DNA of 11,087 bases from NCBI GenBank assembly GCA_019347595.1, contig JAHWLA010000072.1, positions 1 to 11,087 of the forward strand, read 5' to 3'. The translations under genes were made by a program, and so were the position numbers. The notes under the pieces were generated by a model. The model worked only from the letters and a program-made list of their open reading frames with translations, had not been told where the DNA came from and searched no databases. The DNA is from Actinomycetota bacterium (GTDB taxonomy: Bacteria > Actinomycetota > Acidimicrobiia > Acidimicrobiales > JAHWLA01). This document shows positions 1 to 7,994 of the stretch, piece after piece (positions within the stretch are counted from its first letter, which is position 1; each line of letters starts with the position of its first letter).

Positions 1-599
1 AGGTGGGCCTCCAGGGCTACAAGGGCCTCCAGCAGATCGGTGCCGAGGCCTTCACCGGCTTGGTTGGCAGCTTCGCCAACACCCGGGAGGTCACGCCCCT
101 CATCGCCGGCGTGGCCTTCGCCGCCCAGGTGGGCGCGGGCTTCACCGCCGAGCTGGGGGCCATGCGCATCTCCGACGAGATCGACGCCCTCGAGGTCATG
201 TCCGTCCCGTCGTTCGTCTACCTGGTGTGCACCCGGGTGCTGGCCGCCCTGGTATGCATCATCCCGCTGTACCTCTTCTCGCTGTACGCCAGCTTCTTCG
301 CCACCGAGATCGTGACCACCAAGTTCTTCGGGCTGTCACCGGGTGTGTACGAGCACTACTTCCGGCTCTACCTGCCGCCCATCGACGTGGCCTACTCGCT
401 GGCGAAGGCGTGCGTGTTCGCCGTCGTCGTCAGCCTCATCCACTGCTACTACGGCTACTACGCCACCGGCGGCCCGGCAGGCGTCGGCGTGGCCGTGGGC
501 CGGGCCATCCGCCTCAGCATCGTGGCCGTCGTCCTCATCAACCTCGTCATGTCCCTGCTGTTCTGGGGCGGCGGCAACACCGTGAAAATTGCGGGGTAG
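1..599 (+). CDS. yrbEB: YrbEB/MlaE-type ABC transporter permease, 5'-truncated
   Basis: Integral membrane permease of the MlaE (YrbE) family. Two such subunits form the membrane core of Mce lipid importers and receive substrate from the MCE-protein tube. The reading frame is open from the left edge, so the first GTG (position 3) is almost certainly internal. About 198 residues are visible against a usual 255-290. The family signature is clear: a GSFANTREVTPLIAG stretch, then GAGFTAELGAMRI followed by SDEIDALEVMSVPS (about 162-214), the cytoplasmic coupling region that contacts the ATPase. Three hydrophobic segments follow (about 210-300, 400-460 and 505-575), with YYGYYATGGPAGVG between the last two. 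Lying directly 5' of the first mce gene with a 6-nt gap places it at the YrbEB position; YrbEA would lie just upstream. The family call is seen in the sequence. The B assignment rests on gene order. Confidence 0.93.
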   Translation, partial: VGLQGYKGLQQIGAEAFTGLVGSFANTREVTPLIAGVAFAAQVGAGFTAELGAMRISDEIDALEVMSVPSFVYLVCTRVLAALVCIIPLYLFSLYASFFATEIVTTKFFGLSPGVYEHYFRLYLPPIDVAYSLAKACVFAVVVSLIHCYYGYYATGGPAGVGVAVGRAIRLSIVAVVLINLVMSLLFWGGGNTVKIAG

Positions 600-605
600 C
601 GCGCC

Positions 606-1790
606 ATGAGGTTCCTGCGCATGAACGAGCGCCGCTTCCGCATCGCCGCCGGGCTGATCTCGATGCTGTTCCTGGCCTCGTCCACCTACTTCGGGGTCAA
701 GGTGGCGGTGGGCGCCCTCAAGCCCCGCTACCAGCTCGAGGCCTCCTTCACCTCGGCGGGCCAGGGCCTCCAGTCCGAGTCCGACGTGAAGATCCACGGC
801 GTCGACGTGGGCCGGGTCAAGAAGGTCCGCCTGCGCGACGGCCGGGCGCTGGTCCGCCTCGACATCGACAAGGACGAGCGCATCCCGGTGGGGTCGACGG
901 CCACCATCCGGCCCAAGACGCTCTTCGGCGAGAAGTTCGTCGATATCGACCCCGGCCCCAACGAGTCCACCGGCCCCTTCCTGGGCGACGAGGACATGAT
1001 CGACAAGACGGTCGGCGGCTTCGAGCTGGAGAAGGTGCTCAGCCGGCTCTATCCCATCCTCCAGGCGGTCCAGCCGGAGGAGCTCACGGTGATCCTCGAC
1101 ACCCTGGCCGAGGGTGGGCGAGGGGAGGGGCCGGCCATCAACCGGCAGATCGGCAACTTCGCCATCCTGGCCGACATCCAGGCCCGCCACGACCTCGACG
1201 TGAAGCAGTTCCTCGACGACTTGGCGCTGCTCTCCGACGAGCTGGCCGACCGGGGCGACGACCTGGTGGCCGCCGCCCGCGACCTCAACATCGCCCTGCC
1301 CCCGCTCAACGACCGCAGCGACGAGCTGGGCGCCCTCCTCGACGAGACGGCCCGCTTCACCGGCGACCTGGCCGAGCTCCTGGAGGCCAACGAGTCGTTC
1401 CAGGTGAAGGCCGTCACCGAGGGCGGCAAGACCATCCAGACCGTCTACGACCGGCGGGGCCAGATCCCCCCGTTGGTGCTCGGCCTGCGCCAGTTCTTCG
1501 AGGCGCTCACCCGCGTCGGCCACCTCGACTACGGAAACGGCACCCGGTTGGCCGGCATCAAGTTCGTCACAGGCGAGGAGTGCCCGCAGGGACGCCACCG
1601 CTGCCCGGCGCCGCCGGGCGGTTCCTCCACCGGCAGTGGAGGAGCAGCCGCGCCCGACGGTCCGGCCGGCTCGGCGAGCGCCCCGCCTGCCGTCCCCGGT
1701 GCGCCCGGCCTCCCGCTCCCGCTCGATCTGCCCCTGTCGACCACGGGCGCCCAGGCCGTCGTCGACCTCCTGGGGGGGCTGCTCCAGTGA
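606..1790 (+). CDS. mceA: MCE family protein, MceA position
   Basis: First of six MCE (mammalian cell entry) subunits, expected to form a lipid-conducting heterohexamer outside the cytoplasmic membrane. The 394 residues comprise a basic N-terminus, one membrane helix (about 14-36), an MCE beta-barrel domain (about 40-118, with SDVKIHGVDVGRV and TLFGEKFVDI), a long helical region (about 138-305), and a Pro/Gly/Ser/Ala-rich stretch (about 334-372) leading to a short hydrophobic end. ATG 606 is chosen because it gives a basic N-terminus before the helix; ATG 621 is a possible alternative. A weak G-run (593-596) lies 9 nt upstream. The tail (about residues 378-391, STTGAQAVVDLLGG) resembles the end of the next subunit. 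The family is certain; the A label is by position after yrbE. Confidence 0.93.
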   Translation: MRFLRMNERRFRIAAGLISMLFLASSTYFGVKVAVGALKPRYQLEASFTSAGQGLQSESDVKIHGVDVGRVKKVRLRDGRALVRLDIDKDERIPVGSTATIRPKTLFGEKFVDIDPGPNESTGPFLGDEDMIDKTVGGFELEKVLSRLYPILQAVQPEELTVILDTLAEGGRGEGPAINRQIGNFAILADIQARHDLDVKQFLDDLALLSDELADRGDDLVAAARDLNIALPPLNDRSDELGALLDETARFTGDLAELLEANESFQVKAVTEGGKTIQTVYDRRGQIPPLVLGLRQFFEALTRVGHLDYGNGTRLAGIKFVTGEECPQGRHRCPAPPGGSSTGSGGAAAPDGPAGSASAPPAVPGAPGLPLPLDLPLSTTGAQAVVDLLGGLLQ

Positions 1791-2866
1791 AAGCGACGAT
1801 GGTCAAGCTGGCCGCCTTCATCCTGGTGTGCCTCGGGTTCACCGCCTACCTGGGATTCACCATCGGCAACATCCGCATCGAGAACCTGGGCCCGTTCGAC
1901 GACAGCTACGAACTGACCGCCACGTTCGACGACGTCACCGGGCTGCTGCAGGACGACAACGTCAAGGTGGCGGGCGTGCGCGTCGGCAAGGTGGTGGGGA
2001 TCGACATCGAGAAGGGCCAGGCGGTGGTGCGCTTCCAGGTGCGCGACGGCCTGCGCCTGCCCACCGACACCCAGGCCGCCGTCCGGTGGCGCAACCTCCT
2101 GGGCCAGCGCTACGTCTACCTCTACCCGGGCAACGCGGCGACGGTGCTCCAGGACGGCGACCGCGTGGAGCGCACCAAGTCGGTCATCGACCTGGGTGAG
2201 CTGTTCAACCGGCTCGGACCGATCGTGCAGGCCATCGACCCGGCCCAGGTCAACACCTTTCTCGACGCCATCGTGGGCGCCCTCGACGGCAACCAGGCCA
2301 AGGTGTCGCGGGCGCTCGACGACCTGGCCCGCCTCACCTCGGGCCTGGCCACCCGCGACGAAGCCATCGGCCGCATGATCGAGAACCTCAACGAGGTGGC
2401 GGGCACCATCACCAGCCGCGACCAGCAGATCCGGGTGGTGCTCGACAACCTGGTGAAGCTGGCCCAGACCTTCAGCGACAACACCGCCGTCCTCGACCGG
2501 GCGGTCACCGACCTGTCCGGCTTCTCCAACAACCTCGGCTTCCTCCTCTCTCGCAACCGCACAGAGATCGAGGGCATCCTCACCGGGCTGCGCGTCGTCA
2601 CCGACGAGGTGGGCCGCAAGCTGCCCACACTGGACGACACGCTCGTCCAGCTCGACGAGGCGGCCACCAAGCTGTTCGCCGCCAGCCGCTACGGCGAGTG
2701 GCTCAACCAGATCATCCCGTGCGGCAAGTTCTTCTACCCCGAGTCCAGGTCCGTCCCGGGCCAGACGACATGCGAGCCCCGGGAGGACAACCTCCAGGCG
2801 ACACCGTTCATCCCGTCGTCCAGCGGGGCGACTGCCGTGCGCCAACTGCTGGGGGCGCGGCCGTGA
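1787..2866 (+). CDS. mceB: MCE family protein, MceB position
   Basis: Second MCE subunit, 359 residues. One N-terminal membrane helix (about 6-26) is followed by the MCE domain (about 40-117), in which TATFDDVTGL, DNVKVAGVRVGKVVGIDI and NLLGQRYVYLYPG match the repeated pattern of the family. A long helical segment (about 138-325) then leads to ASRYGEWLN and a short tail with cysteines. The GTG at 1787 overlaps the TGA of the preceding gene (GTGA), which fixes the start better than the in-frame ATG at 1799: no other start gives the same coupling, and the same arrangement recurs downstream. Cys15 in the helix is not in a lipobox context, so I predict a membrane-anchored protein and not a lipoprotein. 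The last 16 residues (SSSGATAVRQLLGARP) echo the end of MceA. Confidence 0.93.
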   Translation: MKATMVKLAAFILVCLGFTAYLGFTIGNIRIENLGPFDDSYELTATFDDVTGLLQDDNVKVAGVRVGKVVGIDIEKGQAVVRFQVRDGLRLPTDTQAAVRWRNLLGQRYVYLYPGNAATVLQDGDRVERTKSVIDLGELFNRLGPIVQAIDPAQVNTFLDAIVGALDGNQAKVSRALDDLARLTSGLATRDEAIGRMIENLNEVAGTITSRDQQIRVVLDNLVKLAQTFSDNTAVLDRAVTDLSGFSNNLGFLLSRNRTEIEGILTGLRVVTDEVGRKLPTLDDTLVQLDEAATKLFAASRYGEWLNQIIPCGKFFYPESRSVPGQTTCEPREDNLQATPFIPSSSGATAVRQLLGARP

Positions 2867-3873
2867 AGTCGTTCGCCGACCGCAACCCCTACGTCATCGG
2901 CATCGTCTCGGTGCTCGTGATTGCCGCGGCCACCGGCGCCGCCTTCATGGTCGGCATCTTCCACCTGCTGGAGAACACCTACGAGGTGCAGGCGGTGTTC
3001 AAGGACGCTGCGGGCATCCGCGCCGGCGACGACGTGCGGGTGGCGGGCGTGCGAGCGGGCCGGGTCTCCGGGGTGCGGGCCAACCCCGGCGAGGGCAACG
3101 TCGTCGTCGACATGGTGGTCGATCACGGCGTCGAGCTCGGCCCGGAGACGAGCGCCGAGGTGGCGCTGGAGACGCTGCTCGGCACCAAGTTCGTGCGCCT
3201 CGACGGCCCCGTGGTGGAGCCCTACCTGGAGACGCTGCCCCCCGAACGCCGCCGCATCCCGCTGGAGCGGACCAAGACCCCGTTCGACGTCTTCGAGCTG
3301 ACCCGCATCGGCACCCACGCCGCCCAGCAGACCGACACCGACAAGCTGAACCGCTTCATCACCGACCTGGCCGACATCACCGAGGGCAAGCAGGACACCG
3401 TGCGGCAACTGGTGGAGGGCATCACCGAGGTGTCAGCCGCCGTCAACCAGCGCGACACCCAGTTGCGCCAGCTCTTCGAGCGGTTCGAGTCGCTGTCGGG
3501 CACCTTGGCCGAGAAGGACCGGACCCTCGTCAACCTCATCGACCAGAGCCAAGGCATCCTCACGCTGGTCGAGCGGCGCAAGGCCGACATCGCCGCCGGG
3601 CTGAGCGAGGGGGCCGGGGCCTTCGACCAGTTGGCCTCCGTCATCACCACCTCGCGCTCGAACATCGACGCCATCCTCGACACCGTCCACACGGCCATCG
3701 ACATCCTCGACCGCCGCCAGGCCGACCTCGACCGTTCGCTGACATGGCTCGGCCCCGGCGCCTACGGCCTGGCGCTGGCCACCTCGCACGGCCCGTGGGC
3801 CGACATCTACGTCCGCTCCCTGGGCCCCGACCTCGTGTGCGCCTATCGGACCACAGTGGGGCAACCGTGCTGA
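2863..3873 (+). CDS. mceC: MCE family protein, MceC position
   Basis: Third MCE subunit, 336 residues. It starts at GTG 2863 in a GTGA overlap with the upstream stop. The N-terminal membrane helix is at about 10-34. The MCE domain (about 38-115) carries EVQAVFKDAAGIRAGDDVRV, AGVRAGRVSGVRA and LETLLGTKFVRLDG. The helical region (about 130-300) contains several predicted coiled-coil stretches with regularly spaced Leu and many charged residues. The protein ends with a short Cys-containing tail (DLVCAYRTTVGQPC). As part of the heterohexamer it should contribute one segment of the lipid tunnel. Nothing in the sequence shows the substrate. Confidence 0.92.
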   Translation: MKSFADRNPYVIGIVSVLVIAAATGAAFMVGIFHLLENTYEVQAVFKDAAGIRAGDDVRVAGVRAGRVSGVRANPGEGNVVVDMVVDHGVELGPETSAEVALETLLGTKFVRLDGPVVEPYLETLPPERRRIPLERTKTPFDVFELTRIGTHAAQQTDTDKLNRFITDLADITEGKQDTVRQLVEGITEVSAAVNQRDTQLRQLFERFESLSGTLAEKDRTLVNLIDQSQGILTLVERRKADIAAGLSEGAGAFDQLASVITTSRSNIDAILDTVHTAIDILDRRQADLDRSLTWLGPGAYGLALATSHGPWADIYVRSLGPDLVCAYRTTVGQPC

Positions 3874-5126
3874 GGCGGGGCGCCGCCTTGGTGGCCGTGC
3901 TGGCGGTGGGCGCCGCCGGGCTGGCCGCGTGCTCGCCGGGCGGTGCGGGCGACGGCCAGAAGGTGACCGCCTACTTCGACAAGGCCGTCTCGCTCTACGA
4001 GCGGTCGGACGTGAAGATCCTAGGGCTGTCGGCCGGCACAGTGGACGAGATCGAGGTGGAGGGCACCCGCGTCCGCGTCGACATGACGATCGACGGCGAC
4101 CAGCCGATTCCCGCCGAGGTCAAGGCCACCATCGTGCCGCTGTCGCTCATCGGCGAGCGCTACGTGCAGCTCTTCCCGGCATGGACGCCGGGCACGCCGC
4201 GTGCCGAAGGGGACCTCGTCATTCCCGTCGAGCGCACGTCGGTGCCCACCGAGCCCGACGAGGCCTTGGCCGCCCTCAAGAAGTTCCTCGACGGCCTCGA
4301 CCCCAACGCCACCGGCCGCCTCGTCACCAACCTGGCCGACGCCCTCGACGGCAACGGCCAAGGCCTGAACGACGCCCTGAAGGGCCTGGCCGACCTCACC
4401 ACCAACCTGGCCGCCAAGGACGGCGAGCTGGTGGGCATCATCGAGAACTTCGACCGGTTCACCGCCACCCTGCGCACGCGCGAGCGCCAGTTGGGCCGGG
4501 TCATGGACCAGTTCGCCACCACCACGAGCCTGCTGGCCGACGAGCGCCAGAACATTGCCACGCTGGTCGACGCCCTGGCCCGCCTGTCGGCCGACGGCCT
4601 CGACCTGGTGGTGGAGCACGGCGGCCGCCTCGACCAGGACCTGACCAAGCTGACCCGCCTGCTCCAGTCGGTGCGGGCCAACATGGACACCGTCCTGCAA
4701 CTGCTCGACGCCAACCCCGTGCTGGTGGCGGGCCAGGACCACGACGGGCAGGTCGAGGGGTTGGCCGCCGCCTACGACCCGACGTTCCACCACATCGACC
4801 TGCGCAACTCCAGCTCTCCGACGGTGGCGCAACTCCTCACAAGCCTGCCCTTCGGCGAGTCGCTGGACGTCTGCCTGGAGATCGACGTCGACTGCGAGAT
4901 CACGCCGTTCCCGCGGCCCGAGGGCATGCGTTCGACGGCCCTTCCCACGGGCCGGCCCAAGCGGGCCGACGCCGCGCCCACCACGACGACCACCGCCGCA
5001 CCGGTCGCCACGCCGACCGTCCCCGGCTTCTCGGCCACGTCAGCCCACGACGATGACAGCAACGGCGGCGGTGTCTTCGGGTGGCTGCGACGGGCAGCCC
5101 GCACCATGGCGGGGGCGGCGTCGTGA
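3867..5126 (+). CDS. mceD: MCE family lipoprotein, MceD position
   Basis: Fourth MCE subunit, 419 residues. The start at GTG 3867 overlaps the previous gene by 7 nt. It gives a textbook lipoprotein signal: basic LRR at 2-4, a hydrophobic core (6-19), and a lipobox L19-A20-A21-C22 followed by SPGG. Cys22 is predicted to be lipidated after signal peptidase II cleavage. The MCE domain runs about 30-105 (SDVKILGLSAGTVDEI, PLSLIGERYVQLFP), and the helical part about 130-330. A low-complexity Thr/Ala/Pro linker (around APTTTTTAAPVATPT) and a short basic, amphipathic end (VFGWLRRAARTMAGAAS) complete it. In mycobacteria the lipoprotein is usually MceE, so a lipobox in the D position is a variation. 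The lipid anchor is a prediction from motif only. Confidence 0.91.
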   Translation: MLRRGAALVAVLAVGAAGLAACSPGGAGDGQKVTAYFDKAVSLYERSDVKILGLSAGTVDEIEVEGTRVRVDMTIDGDQPIPAEVKATIVPLSLIGERYVQLFPAWTPGTPRAEGDLVIPVERTSVPTEPDEALAALKKFLDGLDPNATGRLVTNLADALDGNGQGLNDALKGLADLTTNLAAKDGELVGIIENFDRFTATLRTRERQLGRVMDQFATTTSLLADERQNIATLVDALARLSADGLDLVVEHGGRLDQDLTKLTRLLQSVRANMDTVLQLLDANPVLVAGQDHDGQVEGLAAAYDPTFHHIDLRNSSSPTVAQLLTSLPFGESLDVCLEIDVDCEITPFPRPEGMRSTALPTGRPKRADAAPTTTTTAAPVATPTVPGFSATSAHDDDSNGGGVFGWLRRAARTMAGAAS

Positions 5127-6067
5127 AACGCTTCGCCTCGCTCCTCGTGACGGTGGCGGCACTGGCGGGCGTGCTGGCCGGGTGCTCGGGCGGCAGCCGC
5201 ACGGTGACGGCCACGTTCGACGACGTGGGCGACCTCCAGACGCGCGGCGGCGTGCAGATGGCCGACGTCCGCATCGGCTCCATCGCCGACATCGAGCTCC
5301 GCGACGACTTCCGGGCCGAAGTCACCCTGCGGCTCAACGACGGCGTCAAGGTGCCCAAGGCCTCGCAGGCGCTGCTGCGCACCACCTCGTTGCTGGGCGA
5401 GAAGTTCGTGGAGCTCCGCCCGCTGGGCGACCCGGCGGCCGGGCCGTACCTGGAGGACGGCGACGTCATCACCCAGACCGGCGAGGCGCCCGAGCTGGAG
5501 TTCATCGCCCAGGAGGCGGTCACCGTGCTGGGCGCGGTCAATGCCGACGACGTGGCCACCATGATCCGCACCGGAGCCGAGGGCTTCGGCGGGAGGCAGG
5601 AGGAGCTGCACAGCCTGCTGGGCGACCTGTCGACGATCAGCCGCACGCTCGCCGACCGCACGGGTGCCATCACCGCCATCATCGACAACCTCGACCGGGC
5701 GTCGGCCACGCTGGCCGCGGGGGGCGACGACATCGCCGACCTCCTCACCAACCTGGCCACCACCACGCAGGTGCTGGCCGACAACCGCCACCGGGCGGTG
5801 GCCGCCCTCGACCGCCTCTCCACCCTGGCGGCGTCGCAGAACGAGATCCTCGACCGCTACCGCGGTGAGATCGACCAGCAGATCAAGCAGATCGACGCCA
5901 TCGTCGCCGTGGCCGCGGGCCAGACGGCCGAGGTGGGCCGGTTGATCGACTGGCTCAACCGCTTCGTCCACGCCCTGCCCAGGGTCATCCCCGGCGAGTT
6001 CACCCAGGTCTACATGTGGGCCGTCCCCGCCGACCAGGACCCCCGATCCCCCCACCACGGGCCGTGA
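5123..6067 (+). CDS. mceE: MCE family lipoprotein, MceE position
   Basis: Fifth MCE subunit, 314 residues. It starts at GTG 5123 in a GTGA overlap. The N-terminus MKRF is followed by a hydrophobic core and the lipobox L18-A19-G20-C21, so it is predicted to be exported and lipidated at Cys21, as in the LprK-type MceE proteins of mycobacteria. The MCE domain (about 26-102) contains TVTATFDDVGDLQ, VQMADVRIGSIADIEL and TTSLLGEKFVELRP. The helical region (about 120-285) is followed by a short tail with the VIPGEFTQVYMW sequence and little else. It is the shortest of the six subunits and lacks the long low-complexity tail seen in A, D and F. Confidence 0.92.
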   Translation: MKRFASLLVTVAALAGVLAGCSGGSRTVTATFDDVGDLQTRGGVQMADVRIGSIADIELRDDFRAEVTLRLNDGVKVPKASQALLRTTSLLGEKFVELRPLGDPAAGPYLEDGDVITQTGEAPELEFIAQEAVTVLGAVNADDVATMIRTGAEGFGGRQEELHSLLGDLSTISRTLADRTGAITAIIDNLDRASATLAAGGDDIADLLTNLATTTQVLADNRHRAVAALDRLSTLAASQNEILDRYRGEIDQQIKQIDAIVAVAAGQTAEVGRLIDWLNRFVHALPRVIPGEFTQVYMWAVPADQDPRSPHHGP

Positions 6068-7278
6068 ACCGCCGCGTCCTGCTCAACATCCTCACCTTCA
6101 CGGTGGCGTCCGCCCTCATGGTGGGCTGGGCGCTCAGCAACGTCGTGAGCGTCGACCGGCTGGAGAAGCCGTACCCGCTGAGCGTCGAGCTGGCCAACAC
6201 CTTCGGGGTGGGGGAGAACGCCGAGGTCACCTACCTGGGGGTGAAGTTCGGGTCGATCGACGGCGTCGAGCGGGTGCCCGGCGGCGCGGTCGCCGACCTG
6301 AGGATCGAGCGCGACAAGCGCATCCCGGCGGGGTCGGTGGCCCATGTGCTGCGCAAGTCGGTGATCGGCGAGCCCTACATCGACTTCGCCCCGCCCGAGG
6401 GCTACACAGGCGACGACGGCCCGTTCTACGAGGCGGGCGCCCGCATCCCCCAGGAGCGGACAACGGTGCCGCTGGAGTTCTCCGAGCTGCTGCGTTCGGC
6501 CGACGCCCTGCTGGCCTCCGTGCCTCCCGAGGACGTGACGACCCTGCTGCACGAGGCGTCGGTCGCTCTCAACGGGCGAGCACCGTCGCTGCGGGCGCTG
6601 GCCGAGGCGGGCGACCGGCTCTCGGGCACGCTGGCGTCGCGCAGTGAAGCGCTCGACCGCCTGGCCACCAACAACACCCGGCTGACCCGGGTGGTGACCG
6701 AGCACCGGTCGTCGCTGGGGCGGTCGCTCACCGACGTGCGCGAGATTGCCGAGACGCTGAAGACGAGCAGCGGCGACACCACCGCGCTGCTCGACAAGGG
6801 CTCCGACCTGATGCGGCGGCTGGCCGACCTCGTCGCCAAGCACAAGGGCAACCTCGACTGCGATCTCAAGACGCTGGAGCTGCTGGGCGACCACACCACG
6901 ACCCCCGAGCGGCTGCGGGGCCTGGCCGCCCTGCTCGACATCGGGCCGCGCGCCTACGCCGGGGTGTGGGATTCCACAGACCTCGACGAGGACGGCAACC
7001 TGTGGGTCCGGGTCGGCTTCGTGTCCCAGGAGCAAGTCCCGCCCCAGCAGTACACACCGCCCCGCGAGCTGCCTGCCGCACCCACGGTCGAGCCGTGCGC
7101 CTCGCCGCTGCGTCCGGTCGGCGTGGCGGGCTCGGCCGACCGCGGCGATCGCGCCGACCCGGCGGGCGGGGGCAGCACGCTGCCGGCCACCGGCGGCGCT
7201 TCCGTGGTGATGGCCGGCTTCGGCGTGCTGGCCGCGGCGCTGGGCGCCCGGCGCGTCCGTCTACGCTCCCGCGGGTGA
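6064..7278 (+). CDS. mceF: MCE family protein with C-terminal LPATG sorting signal, MceF position
   Basis: Sixth MCE subunit, 404 residues. It starts at GTG 6064 in a GTGA overlap. An N-terminal membrane helix (about 5-28) is followed by the MCE domain (about 38-110; ENAEVTYLGVKFGSIDGVE, KSVIGEPYIDFAP) and a helical region (about 130-295). A Pro/Gly/Ala-rich stretch (about 325-370) then leads to an apparently complete cell-wall sorting signal: L373-P-A-T-G377-G, a hydrophobic run (379-395) and a basic end (RRVRLRSRG, 396-404). This order matches sortase substrates of Gram-positive bacteria. If it is functional, the C-terminus would be cut between T376 and G377 and joined to the cell wall, while the N-terminus stays in the membrane. 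No sortase gene is in the window. The MCE call is certain; the anchoring is inferred. Confidence 0.92.
   Translation: MNRRVLLNILTFTVASALMVGWALSNVVSVDRLEKPYPLSVELANTFGVGENAEVTYLGVKFGSIDGVERVPGGAVADLRIERDKRIPAGSVAHVLRKSVIGEPYIDFAPPEGYTGDDGPFYEAGARIPQERTTVPLEFSELLRSADALLASVPPEDVTTLLHEASVALNGRAPSLRALAEAGDRLSGTLASRSEALDRLATNNTRLTRVVTEHRSSLGRSLTDVREIAETLKTSSGDTTALLDKGSDLMRRLADLVAKHKGNLDCDLKTLELLGDHTTTPERLRGLAALLDIGPRAYAGVWDSTDLDEDGNLWVRVGFVSQEQVPPQQYTPPRELPAAPTVEPCASPLRPVGVAGSADRGDRADPAGGGSTLPATGGASVVMAGFGVLAAALGARRVRLRSRG
7180..7275 (+). other. Predicted LPXTG-type sorting signal encoded at the 3' end of mceF
   Basis: The segment encodes LPATGG, a hydrophobic stretch of about 17 residues and a terminal RRVRLRSRG, in that order and at the extreme C-terminus. 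This is the three-part layout of a sortase substrate. The next gene's GTG overlaps the stop codon immediately after it, so the tail is not likely to be a frameshift artefact. Whether a sortase acts on it cannot be seen here. Confidence 0.75.
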
Positions 7279-7979
7279 CGTCCGAGGAGCGCCCCGACGC
7301 GGCACCGCAGGAAGGCACATCGGCGCCCGCGCCCAAGCCGAGCGCCCCCGATGCCGTCGCAGTCGACACGCCCGCCGCCGACGTCGTACCCGACATCGAC
7401 ACCGAGCCCGCGGGGCCTCCGCCGCCGGACCGCCGGCCGCGCGGGCTGGTCGTCGCCTGCGTCGCCCTGTTCGTGGTCTCCGTGGCACTCGGCATCCTCA
7501 CCGCTGTGCTCGCCTCCCGCCTCGACCGCGAGGTGGCCACCCGCGACGACGTGGAGGAGACGGCGGGCCGGTTCGCCACCGCCCTGCTCACCTACCACTT
7601 CCAGGACCTGGAGCGGTCGAAGCAGGCCGTGCTCGAGCTGTCGACGGGCAACTTCCGTCGGGAGTACGAGCAGGCGTTCTCCGGCGGGCTCGACGTCCTC
7701 ATCACGGAAACCAAGGCCGCCTCCGAGGGCACGGTGACCGACATATTCGTCAGCGACGTGGAGGACGACACGGCCAGCGCCATCGTGGTGGCCGACGTCC
7801 GCGTGACCGGCACGGCGGGGGAGCGGCGGAGCGCCTCGTCCTACATCCAGCTCGAGTTGGTGCGGGTGGCGGGACGGTGGCGCGTGGACGGCGTAACCAA
7901 CCTCAACTTCGGGCAGAACGGCACCCCGACGGGCGTGCCGAGCACGCCGACGACGACCACGACGGCCCCACCCAGGTAG
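7275..7979 (+). CDS. Mce-associated (Mas-like) single-pass membrane protein
   Basis: 234 residues. GTG 7275 overlaps the mceF stop (GTGA). The layout is a cytoplasmic Pro/Ala/Asp-rich arm (1-56), one membrane helix (about 57-80; GLVVACVALFVVSVALGIL), then an external domain (about 85-215) with alternating helix and strand character (ETAGRFATALLTYHFQDLE, GTVTDIFVSDVEDDTASAIV, SYIQLELVRVAGRWRVDGV), like the NTF2-like fold of Mas proteins. A Thr/Pro-rich end (PSTPTTTTTAPPR) follows. Genes of this type close mycobacterial mce operons, where they are thought to stabilise or assist the transporter. Family assignment rests on architecture, the WRVDGVTNLNF ending and gene position. The exact role is unknown. 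Confidence 0.82.
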   Translation: MTSEERPDAAPQEGTSAPAPKPSAPDAVAVDTPAADVVPDIDTEPAGPPPPDRRPRGLVVACVALFVVSVALGILTAVLASRLDREVATRDDVEETAGRFATALLTYHFQDLERSKQAVLELSTGNFRREYEQAFSGGLDVLITETKAASEGTVTDIFVSDVEDDTASAIVVADVRVTGTAGERRSASSYIQLELVRVAGRWRVDGVTNLNFGQNGTPTGVPSTPTTTTTAPPR

Positions 7980-7994
7980 CGACACGGGCCGGTG

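Noticed and set aside
336..1598. Long minus-strand open frame of 420 codons opposite yrbEB and mceA
   Set aside because: High-GC shadow frame. Its Val/Gly/Asp/His-rich translation resembles no family, and the opposite strand carries two unmistakable genes.
227..1786. Possible N-terminal extension of the MceB frame upstream of GTG 1787
   Set aside because: The upstream part is an Arg/Pro-rich out-of-frame reading of yrbEB and mceA. MceB begins naturally at GTG 1787 just before its membrane helix.
4772..6058. Minus-strand open frame of 428 codons opposite mceD and mceE
   Set aside because: The translation is low-complexity Val/Gly/His/Asp sequence with no motif, and the plus strand encodes two lipoprotein MCE subunits here.
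606..7278. Six similar coding segments considered as a recent tandem duplication
   Set aside because: The MCE domains share only short motifs and differ greatly outside them. The set matches the ancient A-F layout of actinobacterial mce operons.
7963..7991. CGGCCC/GGGCCG inverted repeat around the end of the Mas gene as a terminator
   Set aside because: Only 6 bp of stem with a 17-nt loop in GC-rich DNA; this is expected by chance.
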